Made by a program: the position numbers and the translations under genes. The notes beneath the pieces are model-generated. The model saw only the letters and a list, made by a program, of their open reading frames with translations. It was not told where the DNA came from and did no database searches. From positions 62,001 through 126,000 of the forward strand of contig JACKEN010000017.1 of the NCBI GenBank assembly GCA_020632995.1: DNA of 64,000 nucleotides, in the 5' to 3' direction. Position 1 is the stretch's first letter. Each line of letters opens with the position of its first letter. This document shows, piece by piece, positions 56,349-64,000 of this stretch. The stretch comes from Deltaproteobacteria bacterium (GTDB taxonomy: Bacteria; Myxococcota; Kuafuiibacteriia; Kuafuiibacteriales; Kuafuiibacteriaceae).

Positions 56349-56864
56349 ATGAAGAGTATGGAGAACATCTTGGCGAGGCTACGGAGCTTTCCGGGGTCCG
56401 TACTAGTGACGAGTGCTCCGGGCCGAGACTCCAGTTGCGCCGGAGGTCTTGACGATTATTTCGATAGTCGACCATGGCTGGCAAACGACCCAACCTATAG
56501 GGGCTTTGTCGAGGTTGTTCGCGAGTTTCAAGCCGGGGATGATAGCGGCTTCTATGTATGGATTGCTCCGATAGAGGATGAGGGCTTCCTCGAGTGCGAG
56601 GATGAAGGCTATATCGGCTTCTGTCAGTGTGGGGACCTTGTTGAGGAGATTCACTTATTCTTCGCGTTATCGTTCGGCGCGAATGGGGAGTACCGAGGTG
56701 TCTATAGAAGGGTAAAACTGTTTGATAGGGTTGTAATGCCATGGCACTTTTTCTGCCATGGGTTCGATGTCTGGCTTGAAAGGTTTGCTGGTGCCGGAGG
56801 CCGTCTATTGTCTGGTGACGAACTTGCGGACATCCATGGGATGCGGAGTGCCGATACTGATTGA
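56349..56864 (+). CDS. candidate immunity protein, 171 aa
   Basis: It is the first gene after the toxin tip (58-nt gap), the usual place of a cognate immunity gene. GC is far lower than average, and its codons are not those of the host. The protein is acidic, with aromatic-rich strands (GFYVWIAPIEDEGFLECEDEGYIGF, in parts) and HFFCHGFDVWLERF; no signal peptide is present. A distant SMI1/KNR4-like fold is possible but I cannot show it. Its TGA (56862-56864) runs into the ribosome binding site of the next gene, so the two are coupled. Confidence 0.6.
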   Translation: MKSMENILARLRSFPGSVLVTSAPGRDSSCAGGLDDYFDSRPWLANDPTYRGFVEVVREFQAGDDSGFYVWIAPIEDEGFLECEDEGYIGFCQCGDLVEEIHLFFALSFGANGEYRGVYRRVKLFDRVVMPWHFFCHGFDVWLERFAGAGGRLLSGDELADIHGMRSADTD

Positions 56865-56869
56865 GGGGG
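56862..56869 (+). promoter_or_regulatory. strong ribosome binding site for alkB
   Basis: TGAGGGGG overlaps the stop codon of the 171-residue protein and lies 2-3 nt plus GC before ATG 56872. It selects this ATG over upstream in-frame ATGs at 56758 and 56767, and shows translational coupling. Confidence 0.65.
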
Positions 56870-56871
56870 GC

Positions 56872-57429
56872 ATGACTGAGATTGAAGGACTTTGCCTTGT
56901 TGGGGGGTTTGTTTCGGAGAGTGAGGAAGTTAGACTGTTGAGTTGCGTGGATTCCAGTTCTTGGCAAGGGGAGATCAAGCGACGGGTTCAGCACTACGGA
57001 TGGCGTTACGGCTATCGAACTCGCCACGTAGACGACTCGGCCTACCTCGGACCTCTTCCGGCGTGGATGGAGGCCCTGGCAGGGCAAGTGGCCGGGGTCT
57101 GGGACAGCGCGCGAGTTCCAGACCAGGTCATCGTCAACGAGTATCTGCCTGGGCAGGGGATCTCCAGCCACGTTGACGCGCCTTGCTTCGGGCCTATATT
57201 GGCGTCGTTGAGTCTTGGTTCCGATACTACGATGACCTTCGGGCGACTCGGCGAGGTCCGGAGTCTAAGGCTCCCATCAAGGAGTCTGCTGGTTCTCGCC
57301 GGACCTGCCCGATTCGAATGGACGCACGAGATCGCAGCGAGAAAATCTGACATAGTGGACAACGCTAGAGTATTTCGAGTACGTCGGGTTTCTCTTACAT
57401 TTAGGACTGTGCATCGCCAAAATGGGTAA
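56872..57429 (+). CDS. AlkB-family 2-oxoglutarate/Fe(II) dioxygenase
   Basis: 185 residues from ATG 56872. The order of motifs is that of AlkB/ALKBH8-type proteins: QHYGWRYGYRTRHVDDSAYLGPLP-like lid (in parts), VIVNEYLPGQGISSHVD with iron ligands H100 and D102, SLSLGSDTTMTF, distal His H152 in FEWTHEIAARK and the terminal RRVSLTFR arginines for 2-oxoglutarate. Known members oxidise away N-methyl groups from nucleic acids (m1A, m3C, also m3U/m3T). All catalytic residues are present. The last residues (RQNG, stop) come from the 41-bp repeat. It is the third gene after the toxin. Confidence 0.88.
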   Translation: MTEIEGLCLVGGFVSESEEVRLLSCVDSSSWQGEIKRRVQHYGWRYGYRTRHVDDSAYLGPLPAWMEALAGQVAGVWDSARVPDQVIVNEYLPGQGISSHVDAPCFGPILASLSLGSDTTMTFGRLGEVRSLRLPSRSLLVLAGPARFEWTHEIAARKSDIVDNARVFRVRRVSLTFRTVHRQNG

Positions 57430-57454
57430 CCCTGACGAGTCGCGAGGAAGCACA
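57414..57454 (+). repeat. 41-bp direct repeat, right copy
   Basis: Same orientation as 51323-51363, one mismatch, 6,091 bp away. The copy overlaps the 3' end of alkB and supplies its stop codon. It is followed by unrelated sequence, so it is not the end of a second intact IS of the type at the left. Confidence 0.9.
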
Positions 57455-57573
57455 ACGGAAGGGTGTGGCTCAGATCCTGATCATGCCGCCACCCGAACCG
57501 CCTTCCGCCGAAGAAGGGTGCCACCCATCATGGCAAGCTATCCTGCGGGAGCGTGCGGCCCGTTCTGTCTTTG

Positions 57574-57790
57574 TCAGGAAAACCACTGCATACCGAGGCC
57601 CCGGTAGTCGTAGTTGTAGTCCCCGAGGGCGGTGGGGACGCCGCATGATGTCGTGGAACCGGCTCCAATACTCGTGGCGGTCGCGAGGTAGATGGGCGCG
57701 ATGCCGCCTCGCAGCCGGAAGAACGGCCCCGGGGTCGCCCGAGCGGACACCCTACCCAGCGCTACCCGAGAAGCGAACCGGTACTCAGAG
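57574..57790 (-). pseudogene. remnant coding segment, unknown family
   Basis: About 70 residues that read like the end of a real protein (FASRVALGRVSARATPGPFF, LGDYNYDYRGLGMQWFS, stop) but with no start of their own. The segment is fused in frame to the decayed Y1 transposase by chance. It could be the C-terminus of an outer-membrane beta-barrel protein; the call is weak. Confidence 0.35.
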
Positions 57791-58449
57791 CGGCGGGGTC
57801 CAAGGCCTGAAGCTGAAGTCCGGCAAGAGCACGCGAAAGTCACCTTGCCGAAACGCCGCAGAGGCCTCTCGGTATGCCACCAGGAACCGGCGCCAGCCGT
57901 CCCTGAAGGCGAACCAGAGATCAGGGGTGCTTGCGTGACACATCGGCATGGGGCTCCGCTTGGGGTGCTGGGGGGCGTCGAAGGGATCCTGTCTGAGGAC
58001 GTTGGCCGCGCCGAGGACGCGTCTGCCGCCGCGCTTCTCCGCCAGCTCCTGCCGCCGACGGCGAACCCGCATCGCAAGGGCGGCCGCGTCCTCCTCGGGC
58101 GCCGGCAGTTGGGTGACGCGGACCCAGGTGACATCGGTGAAGTCAGCGACGTCCACGTCGTCGTCTCCACGGCGGCGCGCCGCCTCACGGGCCCGCGCGT
58201 AGTCGAGCTGGCGGCCCGCTCGAAGCGCTCCTCGGTCCGTCCACGCGGGTCCATGAGGATGCCGGGCCAGTGGGCATCCTCTGTGACGAGGCCGGCCGCC
58301 TCTGGGTTGGTGATGGTGTAGGCGATGCAGTCCAGGAGAGCGTCGTGGTCGACGATCTCGGTGGCGGCATAGCACATGAACGCGGCGAGCTGGCCCTGAG
58401 CATCAGCCACCACCAGGTGGATGTGGTTCGACATCCGGAGGCGTGCCAT
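57785..58449 (-). pseudogene. decayed REP-associated (Y1/IS200-like) transposase
   Basis: The start MSNHIHLVVADAQGQLAAFMCY holds the HUH-type motif (HIHLVV) of Y1 transposases; the usual N-terminal 60 residues are missing. The reading frame changes near 58,205: the first frame runs through DCIAYTITNPEAAGLVTEDAHWPG, the second continues with GGRRVLGAANVLRQDPF and ends RQGDFRVLLPDFSFRPW, a typical end of this family. Truncation plus frameshift make it a pseudogene. No intact REP palindromes were seen nearby. Confidence 0.72.
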
Positions 58450-58562
58450 GCGCTGCGCTGGTCGCGGCCAACCGCGCGTCCGTCCGGTGGCCGCACGCGC
58501 GTCCGGATTTCGGACGCGTGCGATGAGCGGTGGTGCATCCGTTCAGGCGTCGCGTGCGCCCC

Positions 58563-59912
58563 TCACCCCACTGCGGACAGCGGCGCCTCGTCCTCCTCGG
58601 CCCCGTCCGCCGGATCCAGCCACACCGTAGACCCCGGCGACCGCCCCATGATCCGGGCGAGGCGCGCGGCCTGGGGCGGCTCCACCGGGCCCACCAGCGT
58701 GAGCAGGGCGTGCTCGCGCCCGAACATCGCGCGGCACAGGCGCATCACGCGCTCCGGGCCGGTGGCCATCAGGTCCGCGTGGCGCTCCTCGTAGCTCACC
58801 GGCGCGCCGACGAGCGCGCTCGCGCCGTACCAGCCGCACAGCTCCGAGGGGTCGTCGAGGGCGAACTCGAGGTCGGCGACGTGGCGGTTCTTCGCCCGGC
58901 GGAGCTCCGCCGCGGGCACCGGGGTCGCGCAGAGCTCGGCCAGCACCGACCACATCTCGGTCACCGCGGGCACCAGCTTCTGGGGGGCGCACGACAGCTC
59001 GAGGTCGAGCGCGCCGCAGTCGCGGTACGCGTCGACCGACACCGCGAGCGAGTAGGCGAGGCCCCGCTGCTCGCAGATCGCCTGCCGGAGGCGCGCCCCG
59101 AAGCCGTCGTCCAGCAGGCGCTTCACCAAGAGGAGCGTCCCGAACTCGGGGTGGTTCTCGTGCGGGGCGGGGAAGGAGAGCACCACCGAGACCTGGGCCT
59201 CCTCGGTGGGGCGGATGTGGAGCGGGGCCCAGCGGGGCGGGGTGGGCGGCGCGAGCTCGGGCTGGCGCTGGCCCCGGGGCAGGGCCCGGAAGGCCCGGCG
59301 CACCACGCTCGAGAGGGCCTCGCGATCGAGGGGGCCGGCGATGACGAGCACGCTGTTGGCGGCGGTGAAGGTCTTCTTGAAGTGGGCGCGGGCCTGGGAC
59401 TCCTTGAAGCGCTTCACGTTCTCGACCGGGCCGGTGACGCTCATCGCCATCGGGTGCCCGTCCCACAGGGCCTGGCGGGAGAGGGTGTCGATGTCCAGCT
59501 CGCGGCCGTCCGCGTCCTGGGTGTCCATGATCTCCTCGAGGATGACGTTCCGCTCGACCGCGAGCCCGGTCATGAGCGGCTCGGTGCACACCTCTGCCAA
59601 CAGGCGCACCGCCTTCGAGAGGTTGCGGGGGGGCACGGTCATGTGGACGGTGACCGCGTCGCGCTGGGTGAGCCCGTTGATCTCGCCGCCGAGCTCTTCG
59701 ACCGCGGTGTGGAAGCTGAGGCTGTCGGGGTGCGCCTCGGTGCCGCGGAACAACAGGTGCTCCATCACGTGCGAGAGCCCGTTGGTCTCCTCGCTCTCAT
59801 ACCGAGGGCCCGCGCGCGTCATGAACGATAGCGACGCCGCGTGCACGTGGGGCAGCCGCAGGTAGAGGACCTGTAGCCCGTTGGGGAGGGTCTCCGTGGT
59901 CACCTTCAGCAC
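58563..59912 (-). CDS. M16-family zinc peptidase
   Basis: 449 residues from GTG 59912 (a start at 60038 would overlap the kinase gene and add a Pro-rich segment). The inverted zinc motif HxxEH is intact in LSHVMEHLLFRGT and the third ligand Glu lies in VERNVILEEIMD. Two tandem M16 domains are present: N-terminal catalytic and C-terminal with RGLAYSLAVSVDAYRDCG. Such pitrilysin-like enzymes degrade peptides, often pairwise with a partner; only one gene is here. 91 nt after the sensor kinase. Confidence 0.92.
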   Translation of the reverse strand: MLKVTTETLPNGLQVLYLRLPHVHAASLSFMTRAGPRYESEETNGLSHVMEHLLFRGTEAHPDSLSFHTAVEELGGEINGLTQRDAVTVHMTVPPRNLSKAVRLLAEVCTEPLMTGLAVERNVILEEIMDTQDADGRELDIDTLSRQALWDGHPMAMSVTGPVENVKRFKESQARAHFKKTFTAANSVLVIAGPLDREALSSVVRRAFRALPRGQRQPELAPPTPPRWAPLHIRPTEEAQVSVVLSFPAPHENHPEFGTLLLVKRLLDDGFGARLRQAICEQRGLAYSLAVSVDAYRDCGALDLELSCAPQKLVPAVTEMWSVLAELCATPVPAAELRRAKNRHVADLEFALDDPSELCGWYGASALVGAPVSYEERHADLMATGPERVMRLCRAMFGREHALLTLVGPVEPPQAARLARIMGRSPGSTVWLDPADGAEEDEAPLSAVG

Positions 59913-60003
59913 GCCCCGATCGCACCAAGGCGGCGGTCGGGGGTCAACCGGCGAAGCCCCAAAGTATTGATTTTCACTTGGGATTTCAGGATTTTCGTTG
60001 GCG

Positions 60004-62007
60004 TCAGGAGGCGGCCCTGGGGGCGGGCTCGACGTCATCGGAAAGGACCGTGATCTTCGCGGGTTGCCGGGCCGGGAGGACCACCCGGAACTCGGTCCCG
60101 GCCCCCACCTCGGAGCTCACTTCGAGGGTTCCCCCGTGCTCGGTGATGATCTGCTGGGTTAGCGCTAACCCTAGTCCGGTGCCGGTGAGCTTGGTCGAGT
60201 AGAAGGGGTCGAAGATCCGGTCGAGGTGGGCCTCGGGGATGCCGACCCCGGCGTCCCGCACGAAGATCACGAGTTGCGGGGGGGCGTCCGGGGCGTCCTC
60301 GCCCTCGAGGCGCGCGCCGAGGGTGAGCGCGCCGCCCTCTGGCATCGACTCCTTGCCATTGCGAACCAGGTTCAGCACCGCCTGCCGGATCTGATCCGGG
60401 TCCATCTCCACGATCAGCGGCTCGCCAGGCAGGTTGACGCTCACCGTGACCCCCGCCGCCGCGCAGTCGCGCCGCACGAAGGCCTCGATCGAGGACAACA
60501 GCTCGCCCACGTCCTGGCGCCGGGGCTCGGGCCGCGGGAGGCGGGCGAAGCGCAGGTACTCGTCGGTGATCGCGCTCAGGCGGTCCACCTCGCGCACGAT
60601 CGCCCGGCACAGGGTGCGCGCGGCCTCCGCCTCGCCCTCGTTGGCGGCATCGGCCGCGAGGTCCTCGAGCATCTCGGCGTTGAGGCCGATGCTCGATAGG
60701 GGGTTTCGGATCTCGTGGGTCACGTGGGCGCTCATGCGGCCGATCGCGGCCAGGCGCTCCGAGCGGATGAGGGCCTCCTTGGTGCGCACCGCCTCGGTGA
60801 CGTCCTCGAGCGCCACCACCAGCCCGAGCACGTCGCCCCTCTCGCTCTCGAGCGGGGCCACCGTGACGTCGGCCAACAGCTCGCCCACCGGCACCGCCGC
60901 CGCGTTGAAGGTGGCGCCCTGGGCCATGAGGTCTTCCAGCGCGCCCAGCCGCTCGGACAGGGCGGGGGCGAGGGGGAGGGCGCTCAGGGGCTGGCCCCGC
61001 ACCGCGTCGGGGCCGAGGCCCCAGTGGAGCTCGGCCGCGCGGTTGGTGCTGGTGACCCGCAGGTCGCGGTCGGTCACCACCACCCCGGTGCGGAGGGAGC
61101 GCACGATGCTCTCGTGGTAGCGCTTGAGCTCCTCCACCCGGCGGTAGGCGCGCTCGAGCTCGGCCGCCTGCTTGTCGAGCTCCTCCTCGCGGTCCTTCCG
61201 GGAGCGGGCCATCAGGCGCAGCTCCTCGGCCAGGGACACCAGCTCGTCGCTCTTGGGGGCGGGCACCGCCTGTTCGTAGTCCCCCCGAGAGATCGCGCGG
61301 GCGTAGCGCACGAGGTGGTTGATCGGGGCGAGGGCGCGGCCGGACATGATGCTGAGGACCAGCCCGATGAGGAGGGCCACGAAGGTCATCACCACCACGC
61401 TCCACACCGCGGCCCGCTCGTCCTCCTCGGCCCGGTGCACGGCGGCGTCCATCTCGTCGTTGATCAGGTTGTTGAGGGCGAACGTCTGCGCGTTCACCGA
61501 CTTCTCGACCGCCTCGAGCTCGACCAGGGCGTCGTCGAGGGGCTTACCGTGGGTGACGCGGTCCAGGATCTCGGCCGTGAGCTCGTCCAGGCGCCGGTGG
61601 AGGATGCTCATGCGGCTCACCCGGTCGAGGACGCCGCGGTAGAAGCTCGCCTTGCTCGCCACCCCGCGCGAGGTGGGGCGCTTCATCTGCTGCTCGGCCG
61701 CGTCCTTGAGCTCCTGCAAGGTGCTCTGCGTGACCTCGGAGAAGTAGTGCAGGGCCGAGCTCAGCACGAGCTCCTTGTTCCTGAGGTCGTGCTCCTCCAT
61801 GCCGCGGTCGAGGTAGCGGGAGCGGTTCTTCTGGTGGGTCTCGAGGCGGGCGGTGAGCCGGGCGAGGGCGATGTGGCCGTCCTTGATCGTCCTCAGGTCG
61901 GCCGCCATCGCCCGGATCTGCAGGACGCTGAAGAACGCCAGGAGGGCGAAGGTCACCAACAGGGCGAGGAACCCGAGGAAGACCTTCGTGCTGAGCGAGA
62001 GTCGCAC
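60004..62007 (-). CDS. membrane sensor histidine kinase (NtrB/AtoS-like) with HAMP and PAS domains
   Basis: 667 residues. Two membrane spans (about 8-30 and 203-225) enclose a helical periplasmic sensor of about 170 residues. A HAMP linker (RALAPINHLVRYARAIS), a coiled coil, a PAS domain (VVVTDRDLRVTSTNRAAELH), a HisKA helix (MSAHVTHEIRNPLSSIGLNA) and HATPase boxes (NLVRNGKESMPEGG, DAGVGIP, FDPFYSTK, TGLGLAL) follow. No response regulator adjoins, so the partner is elsewhere; NtrB-like kinases often pair with sigma-54 activators. Confidence 0.93.
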   Translation of the reverse strand: MRLSLSTKVFLGFLALLVTFALLAFFSVLQIRAMAADLRTIKDGHIALARLTARLETHQKNRSRYLDRGMEEHDLRNKELVLSSALHYFSEVTQSTLQELKDAAEQQMKRPTSRGVASKASFYRGVLDRVSRMSILHRRLDELTAEILDRVTHGKPLDDALVELEAVEKSVNAQTFALNNLINDEMDAAVHRAEEDERAAVWSVVVMTFVALLIGLVLSIMSGRALAPINHLVRYARAISRGDYEQAVPAPKSDELVSLAEELRLMARSRKDREEELDKQAAELERAYRRVEELKRYHESIVRSLRTGVVVTDRDLRVTSTNRAAELHWGLGPDAVRGQPLSALPLAPALSERLGALEDLMAQGATFNAAAVPVGELLADVTVAPLESERGDVLGLVVALEDVTEAVRTKEALIRSERLAAIGRMSAHVTHEIRNPLSSIGLNAEMLEDLAADAANEGEAEAARTLCRAIVREVDRLSAITDEYLRFARLPRPEPRRQDVGELLSSIEAFVRRDCAAAGVTVSVNLPGEPLIVEMDPDQIRQAVLNLVRNGKESMPEGGALTLGARLEGEDAPDAPPQLVIFVRDAGVGIPEAHLDRIFDPFYSTKLTGTGLGLALTQQIITEHGGTLEVSSEVGAGTEFRVVLPARQPAKITVLSDDVEPAPRAAS

Positions 62008-62076
62008 CGAGCCCCAGCGTAGGTCATTGCGCGCACACCTACCAAGCCCGTCTTGTCACCGCCGCCCCCAGCCGGC

Positions 62077-62889
62077 ATGGATGAGCACGTGCGTGCCCTG
62101 GCGTTGATCGTGTGGGCCCTCGCCCAGACCCCCGCCGGGCCGCCCCCGGCGAGCGAGGCGGCGCCCCAGGACCCCGGGCCGATCGTGGACCGGGTGGTGG
62201 CCCGGGTGGACGACGCGGTCATCACCCTCTCCGAGCTGCGGGCCGAGACCCGGCTCCTGCTCCTCGATGCCCGGAACCCGCTGCTGGCCCTGCAAGCCGA
62301 GCTGACCACGCCCCTGCTCACCTCGGTCCTGCGGAGCATGGTGCGCCGGACCCTGCTCCTGGCCGAGCTGCGCCGCCTCCAGCTCCGCGCGGCGCCGGAC
62401 GAGGACGTGGCCCGCATGGTCCGGCGCTTCGAGTCCCGCTTCGGCAACGAGGCCGAGCTGGCCGCGTTCCTCCACACCATCGGGCTCACCGACCCCGACC
62501 CCGAGCTCGACCCGCGCCTCCAGGTGCCCCGCGCCCTGGTGGAGCGGGTGCGGCAGGAGGTAGAGGTGAACCGCTTCCTCGACGTGCGGGTGCGCCTCAA
62601 CGTGGTGGTGGCCCCGGCCGAGGTGCGGGCCTGCTTCGAGGCGAACCGTGCGCGCTTCCCCGGCCAGTCCTACGAGCAGGTCGCGGCGCAGGTCCGCCTG
62701 CGCCTCACCGAGCAGAAGGAGGCACGGGCCCTCGCCGACGTGGTGGAGCAGCTGGAGTCGCGGGCCCGCATCCGGCTCGAGCCGCCCTTCGACGCGCCGG
62801 AGAAGGCCGCGGCCGAGGACGACAAGCTGGGTTTCAGCTGCCCGGAGACGGTGCGCGGCTACCTCGGGCCGCAGGAGCCGGCGCGGTGA
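62077..62889 (+). CDS. exported SurA N-terminal-domain-like protein
   Basis: 270 residues from ATG 62077. A short hydrophobic lead (ALALIVWALAQ) suggests export. The body resembles the N-terminal chaperone module of SurA-type proteins: DRVVARVDDAVITLSELRAETRLLL and the helical stretch with RRFESRFGNEAELAAFLHTIGL. Unlike SurA it has no parvulin isomerase domain, ending instead with FSCPETVRGYLG. It may act as a periplasmic chaperone. Its stop overlaps the GTG of the next gene (GTGA). Confidence 0.7.
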   Translation: MDEHVRALALIVWALAQTPAGPPPASEAAPQDPGPIVDRVVARVDDAVITLSELRAETRLLLLDARNPLLALQAELTTPLLTSVLRSMVRRTLLLAELRRLQLRAAPDEDVARMVRRFESRFGNEAELAAFLHTIGLTDPDPELDPRLQVPRALVERVRQEVEVNRFLDVRVRLNVVVAPAEVRACFEANRARFPGQSYEQVAAQVRLRLTEQKEARALADVVEQLESRARIRLEPPFDAPEKAAAEDDKLGFSCPETVRGYLGPQEPAR

Positions 62890-63359
62890 TCGCGCGCCGC
62901 GCGCGCGCGGACGAGGCGGCGGCGCTGGCCGCGCTGGCCGCGCTCGCCCACGTCGAGGGCTGGAGCACCGAGGCGCTCGCGAAGGCGGCCACCGAGCCGG
63001 CGTGGGGCCTGTGGGTCCTGCCCGACGCGGTGGGGCCGCGGGGCTTTGCGCTGGTGCAGGTGGTGGCGGACGAGGCGGAGCTCCTGCTGATCGCGGTGCG
63101 GCCCGAGGCGCGGCGGAGCGGCGCGGGGCGCGCGCTCTTCGAGGCGGCGCGACGCCAGGCGGTGGCGGAAGGGGCGGAGGCGATGTTCCTCGAGGTGGCG
63201 GCGAACAACCACGCGGCGCTCGCGTTCTACGCGGCCTTGGGGTTCTCCGAGGTGGGCCGGCGCCGGCGCTACTACGCGGACGGGCAGGACGCGGTGGCGA
63301 TGCGGGCGGATCTGGGCTCCGGCAAAGGTCCGTTGCCACCCTCTGAGGCCGCGCCGTAG
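62886..63359 (+). CDS. GNAT-family N-acetyltransferase (RimI-like)
   Basis: 157 residues from GTG 62886. The acetyl-CoA loop is RPEARRSGAGRALFEAA, and the C-terminal LEVAANNHAALAFYAALGFSEVGRRRRYY is the RimI/ArdI-type ending, where the NN-x-A-FY pattern is diagnostic. RimI acetylates the N-terminus of ribosomal protein S18 in E. coli; this protein's target is not known. Coupled to the upstream SurA-like gene. Confidence 0.88.
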   Translation: MIARRARADEAAALAALAALAHVEGWSTEALAKAATEPAWGLWVLPDAVGPRGFALVQVVADEAELLLIAVRPEARRSGAGRALFEAARRQAVAEGAEAMFLEVAANNHAALAFYAALGFSEVGRRRRYYADGQDAVAMRADLGSGKGPLPPSEAAP

Positions 63360-63373
63360 GCTGATGGGCGTCG

Positions 63374-63979
63374 ATGTCGGGCGCGCGCCACCTCCTGTTC
63401 GTCACCCTCCTGCTGGGCGCCGCCGGCTGCGGCGGCTTCGAGCGCAAGCCGATCGACGGGGGCACCACCAACCCTGACGCGGGCACCGAGAGCGACGCCG
63501 GCTACAACGGCATGCCCTCCGGCGCCATCCAGGTCCGCACGGTGCTCGATGGCGACACCATCATCGTCGGCGCCAACGCCACCGTCCGCACCCCGGACGG
63601 GCAGGCCATGGACGGCACCAAGATCCGGCTCATCGGGATCGACTCCCCGGAGATCGCCCACGCCCCGGATCCCGCCGACTGCTGGGGCGACGAGGCCCAC
63701 GAGTTCACTCGCGGCCTGGTGGGCGGGCGCATCGTCACCCTCGACTACGATCCGCTCCACTGCGCGCCGCCGGGCGCCGTCACCGGCTGCCGCGACGACT
63801 ACGGCCGGCTCCTCGCCTACGTGATCATCGGGGAGAAGACCCTGAACCAGGAGCTGCTCTCCACCGGGAACGCCCGCGTGTTCCGCGGGGCGCGCTTCCA
63901 GCACCGCGACACCACGCTCTACAACGCCCTCGAGGCCGAGGCGAAGGCCGCCGGGCTCGGGATGTGGTCGTGTCCGTAG
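63374..63979 (+). CDS. SNase-like nuclease lipoprotein
   Basis: 201 residues. A lipobox (LLGAAGC) and an Asp/Ala/Gly linker are followed by a staphylococcal-nuclease-like OB fold. Motifs are VLDGDTIIV, RLIGIDSPE (Arg and acidic residues of the active site), the DDYGRLLAYVII strand with Arg, and NQELLSTGNARVF. It probably hydrolyses nucleic acids outside the inner membrane using calcium. A Cys-rich insert (CWGDEAH, HCAPPGAVTGC) is unusual. Confidence 0.87.
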   Translation: MSGARHLLFVTLLLGAAGCGGFERKPIDGGTTNPDAGTESDAGYNGMPSGAIQVRTVLDGDTIIVGANATVRTPDGQAMDGTKIRLIGIDSPEIAHAPDPADCWGDEAHEFTRGLVGGRIVTLDYDPLHCAPPGAVTGCRDDYGRLLAYVIIGEKTLNQELLSTGNARVFRGARFQHRDTTLYNALEAEAKAAGLGMWSCP

Positions 63980-64000
63980 GCGAGACGCCAGCCGAGGACA

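Larger units (their letters stand above)
51323..57454. mobile_element. accessory island: IS, truncated rhs toxin gene, immunity candidate, alkB
   Basis: The bounds are the two copies of the 41-bp direct repeat. Inside are a DDE transposase, an rhs gene cut at its 5' end, a low-GC orphan gene and an alkB homologue. Threonine and alanine codons in the rhs core end mostly in G (ACG, GCG), unlike the C-ending preference of the chromosomal genes on both sides, which supports foreign origin. Whether the whole unit moves, or the repeats mark separate events, is not known. Confidence 0.5.

Noticed and set aside
51323..57454. prophage
   Set aside because: No phage structural, lysis or integrase genes of the tyrosine/serine type are present; rhs plus IS explains the content.
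57574..58449. single intact 291-aa gene
   Set aside because: Only the first part matches a Y1 transposase; the family sequence then continues in another frame, so the long frame is accidental.

Overview
The window is high-GC (about 70%) bacterial chromosome. I read it as Myxococcota (old Deltaproteobacteria). The signs are many lipoproteins with Asp-Ala-Gly-rich linkers, a PEGA-domain Ser/Thr kinase with the HRDVSPHN catalytic loop, an MJ0042-finger/TPR protein, a thrombospondin-type-3 amylase, and a MerR-like/sigma-region-4 regulator pair. I cannot place it to genus.

Layout. 1-10 kb: end of a sensor kinase and its RegA/ActR-type regulator, a crotonase-fold enzyme, a soluble PAS hybrid kinase, a glycine-rich lipoprotein, proB-proA, a lipoprotein, an exported methyltransferase and a membrane protein. 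10-16.5 kb: fatty-acid initiation genes, with fabD-fabG running into a RING-finger membrane protein and an ABC ATPase, fabH on the opposite strand, then yceD-rpmF. 16.7-25 kb: a large multiheme lipoprotein, a TupA-like binding protein, a hemerythrin/di-iron metallo-beta-lactamase fusion, a CycH-Ig-like lipoprotein, and a duplicated two-gene module of unknown function. 25-36 kb: rplU-rpmA-obgE, a tandem-repeat stretch, a multidomain alpha-amylase, atpD-atpC, an SRPBCC protein, a second repeat field and a DciA-like protein. 36-51 kb: surface lipoproteins, the Ser/Thr kinase, the regulator pair, purH and purD with a TPR protein between them, a HAD phosphatase, a TfoX-N protein and a membrane-anchored beta-carbonic anhydrase.

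51.3-57.5 kb is the accessory island. An IS with an intact DDE transposase abuts a 5'-truncated rhs gene. The Rhs protein ends in a Hint pretoxin domain and a 153-residue tip that I read as a BMT5-like (DUF2431) Rossmann RNA methyltransferase. Directly downstream come a 171-residue orphan protein (immunity candidate) and a complete AlkB-family 2-oxoglutarate/Fe(II) dioxygenase, the type of enzyme that removes N-methyl groups from nucleic acids. A 41-bp direct repeat (40/41 identical) brackets the island. A methyltransferase toxin encoded beside a nucleic-acid demethylase is the best candidate here for an undescribed system: the demethylase could undo the lesion the toxin makes. This is inference from sequence only.

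57.5-64 kb returns to the core chromosome after a decayed REP-type (Y1) transposase: an M16 peptidase, a membrane sensor kinase, a SurA-N-like protein, a GNAT acetyltransferase and a staphylococcal-nuclease-like lipoprotein. I see no rRNA, tRNA or CRISPR array.
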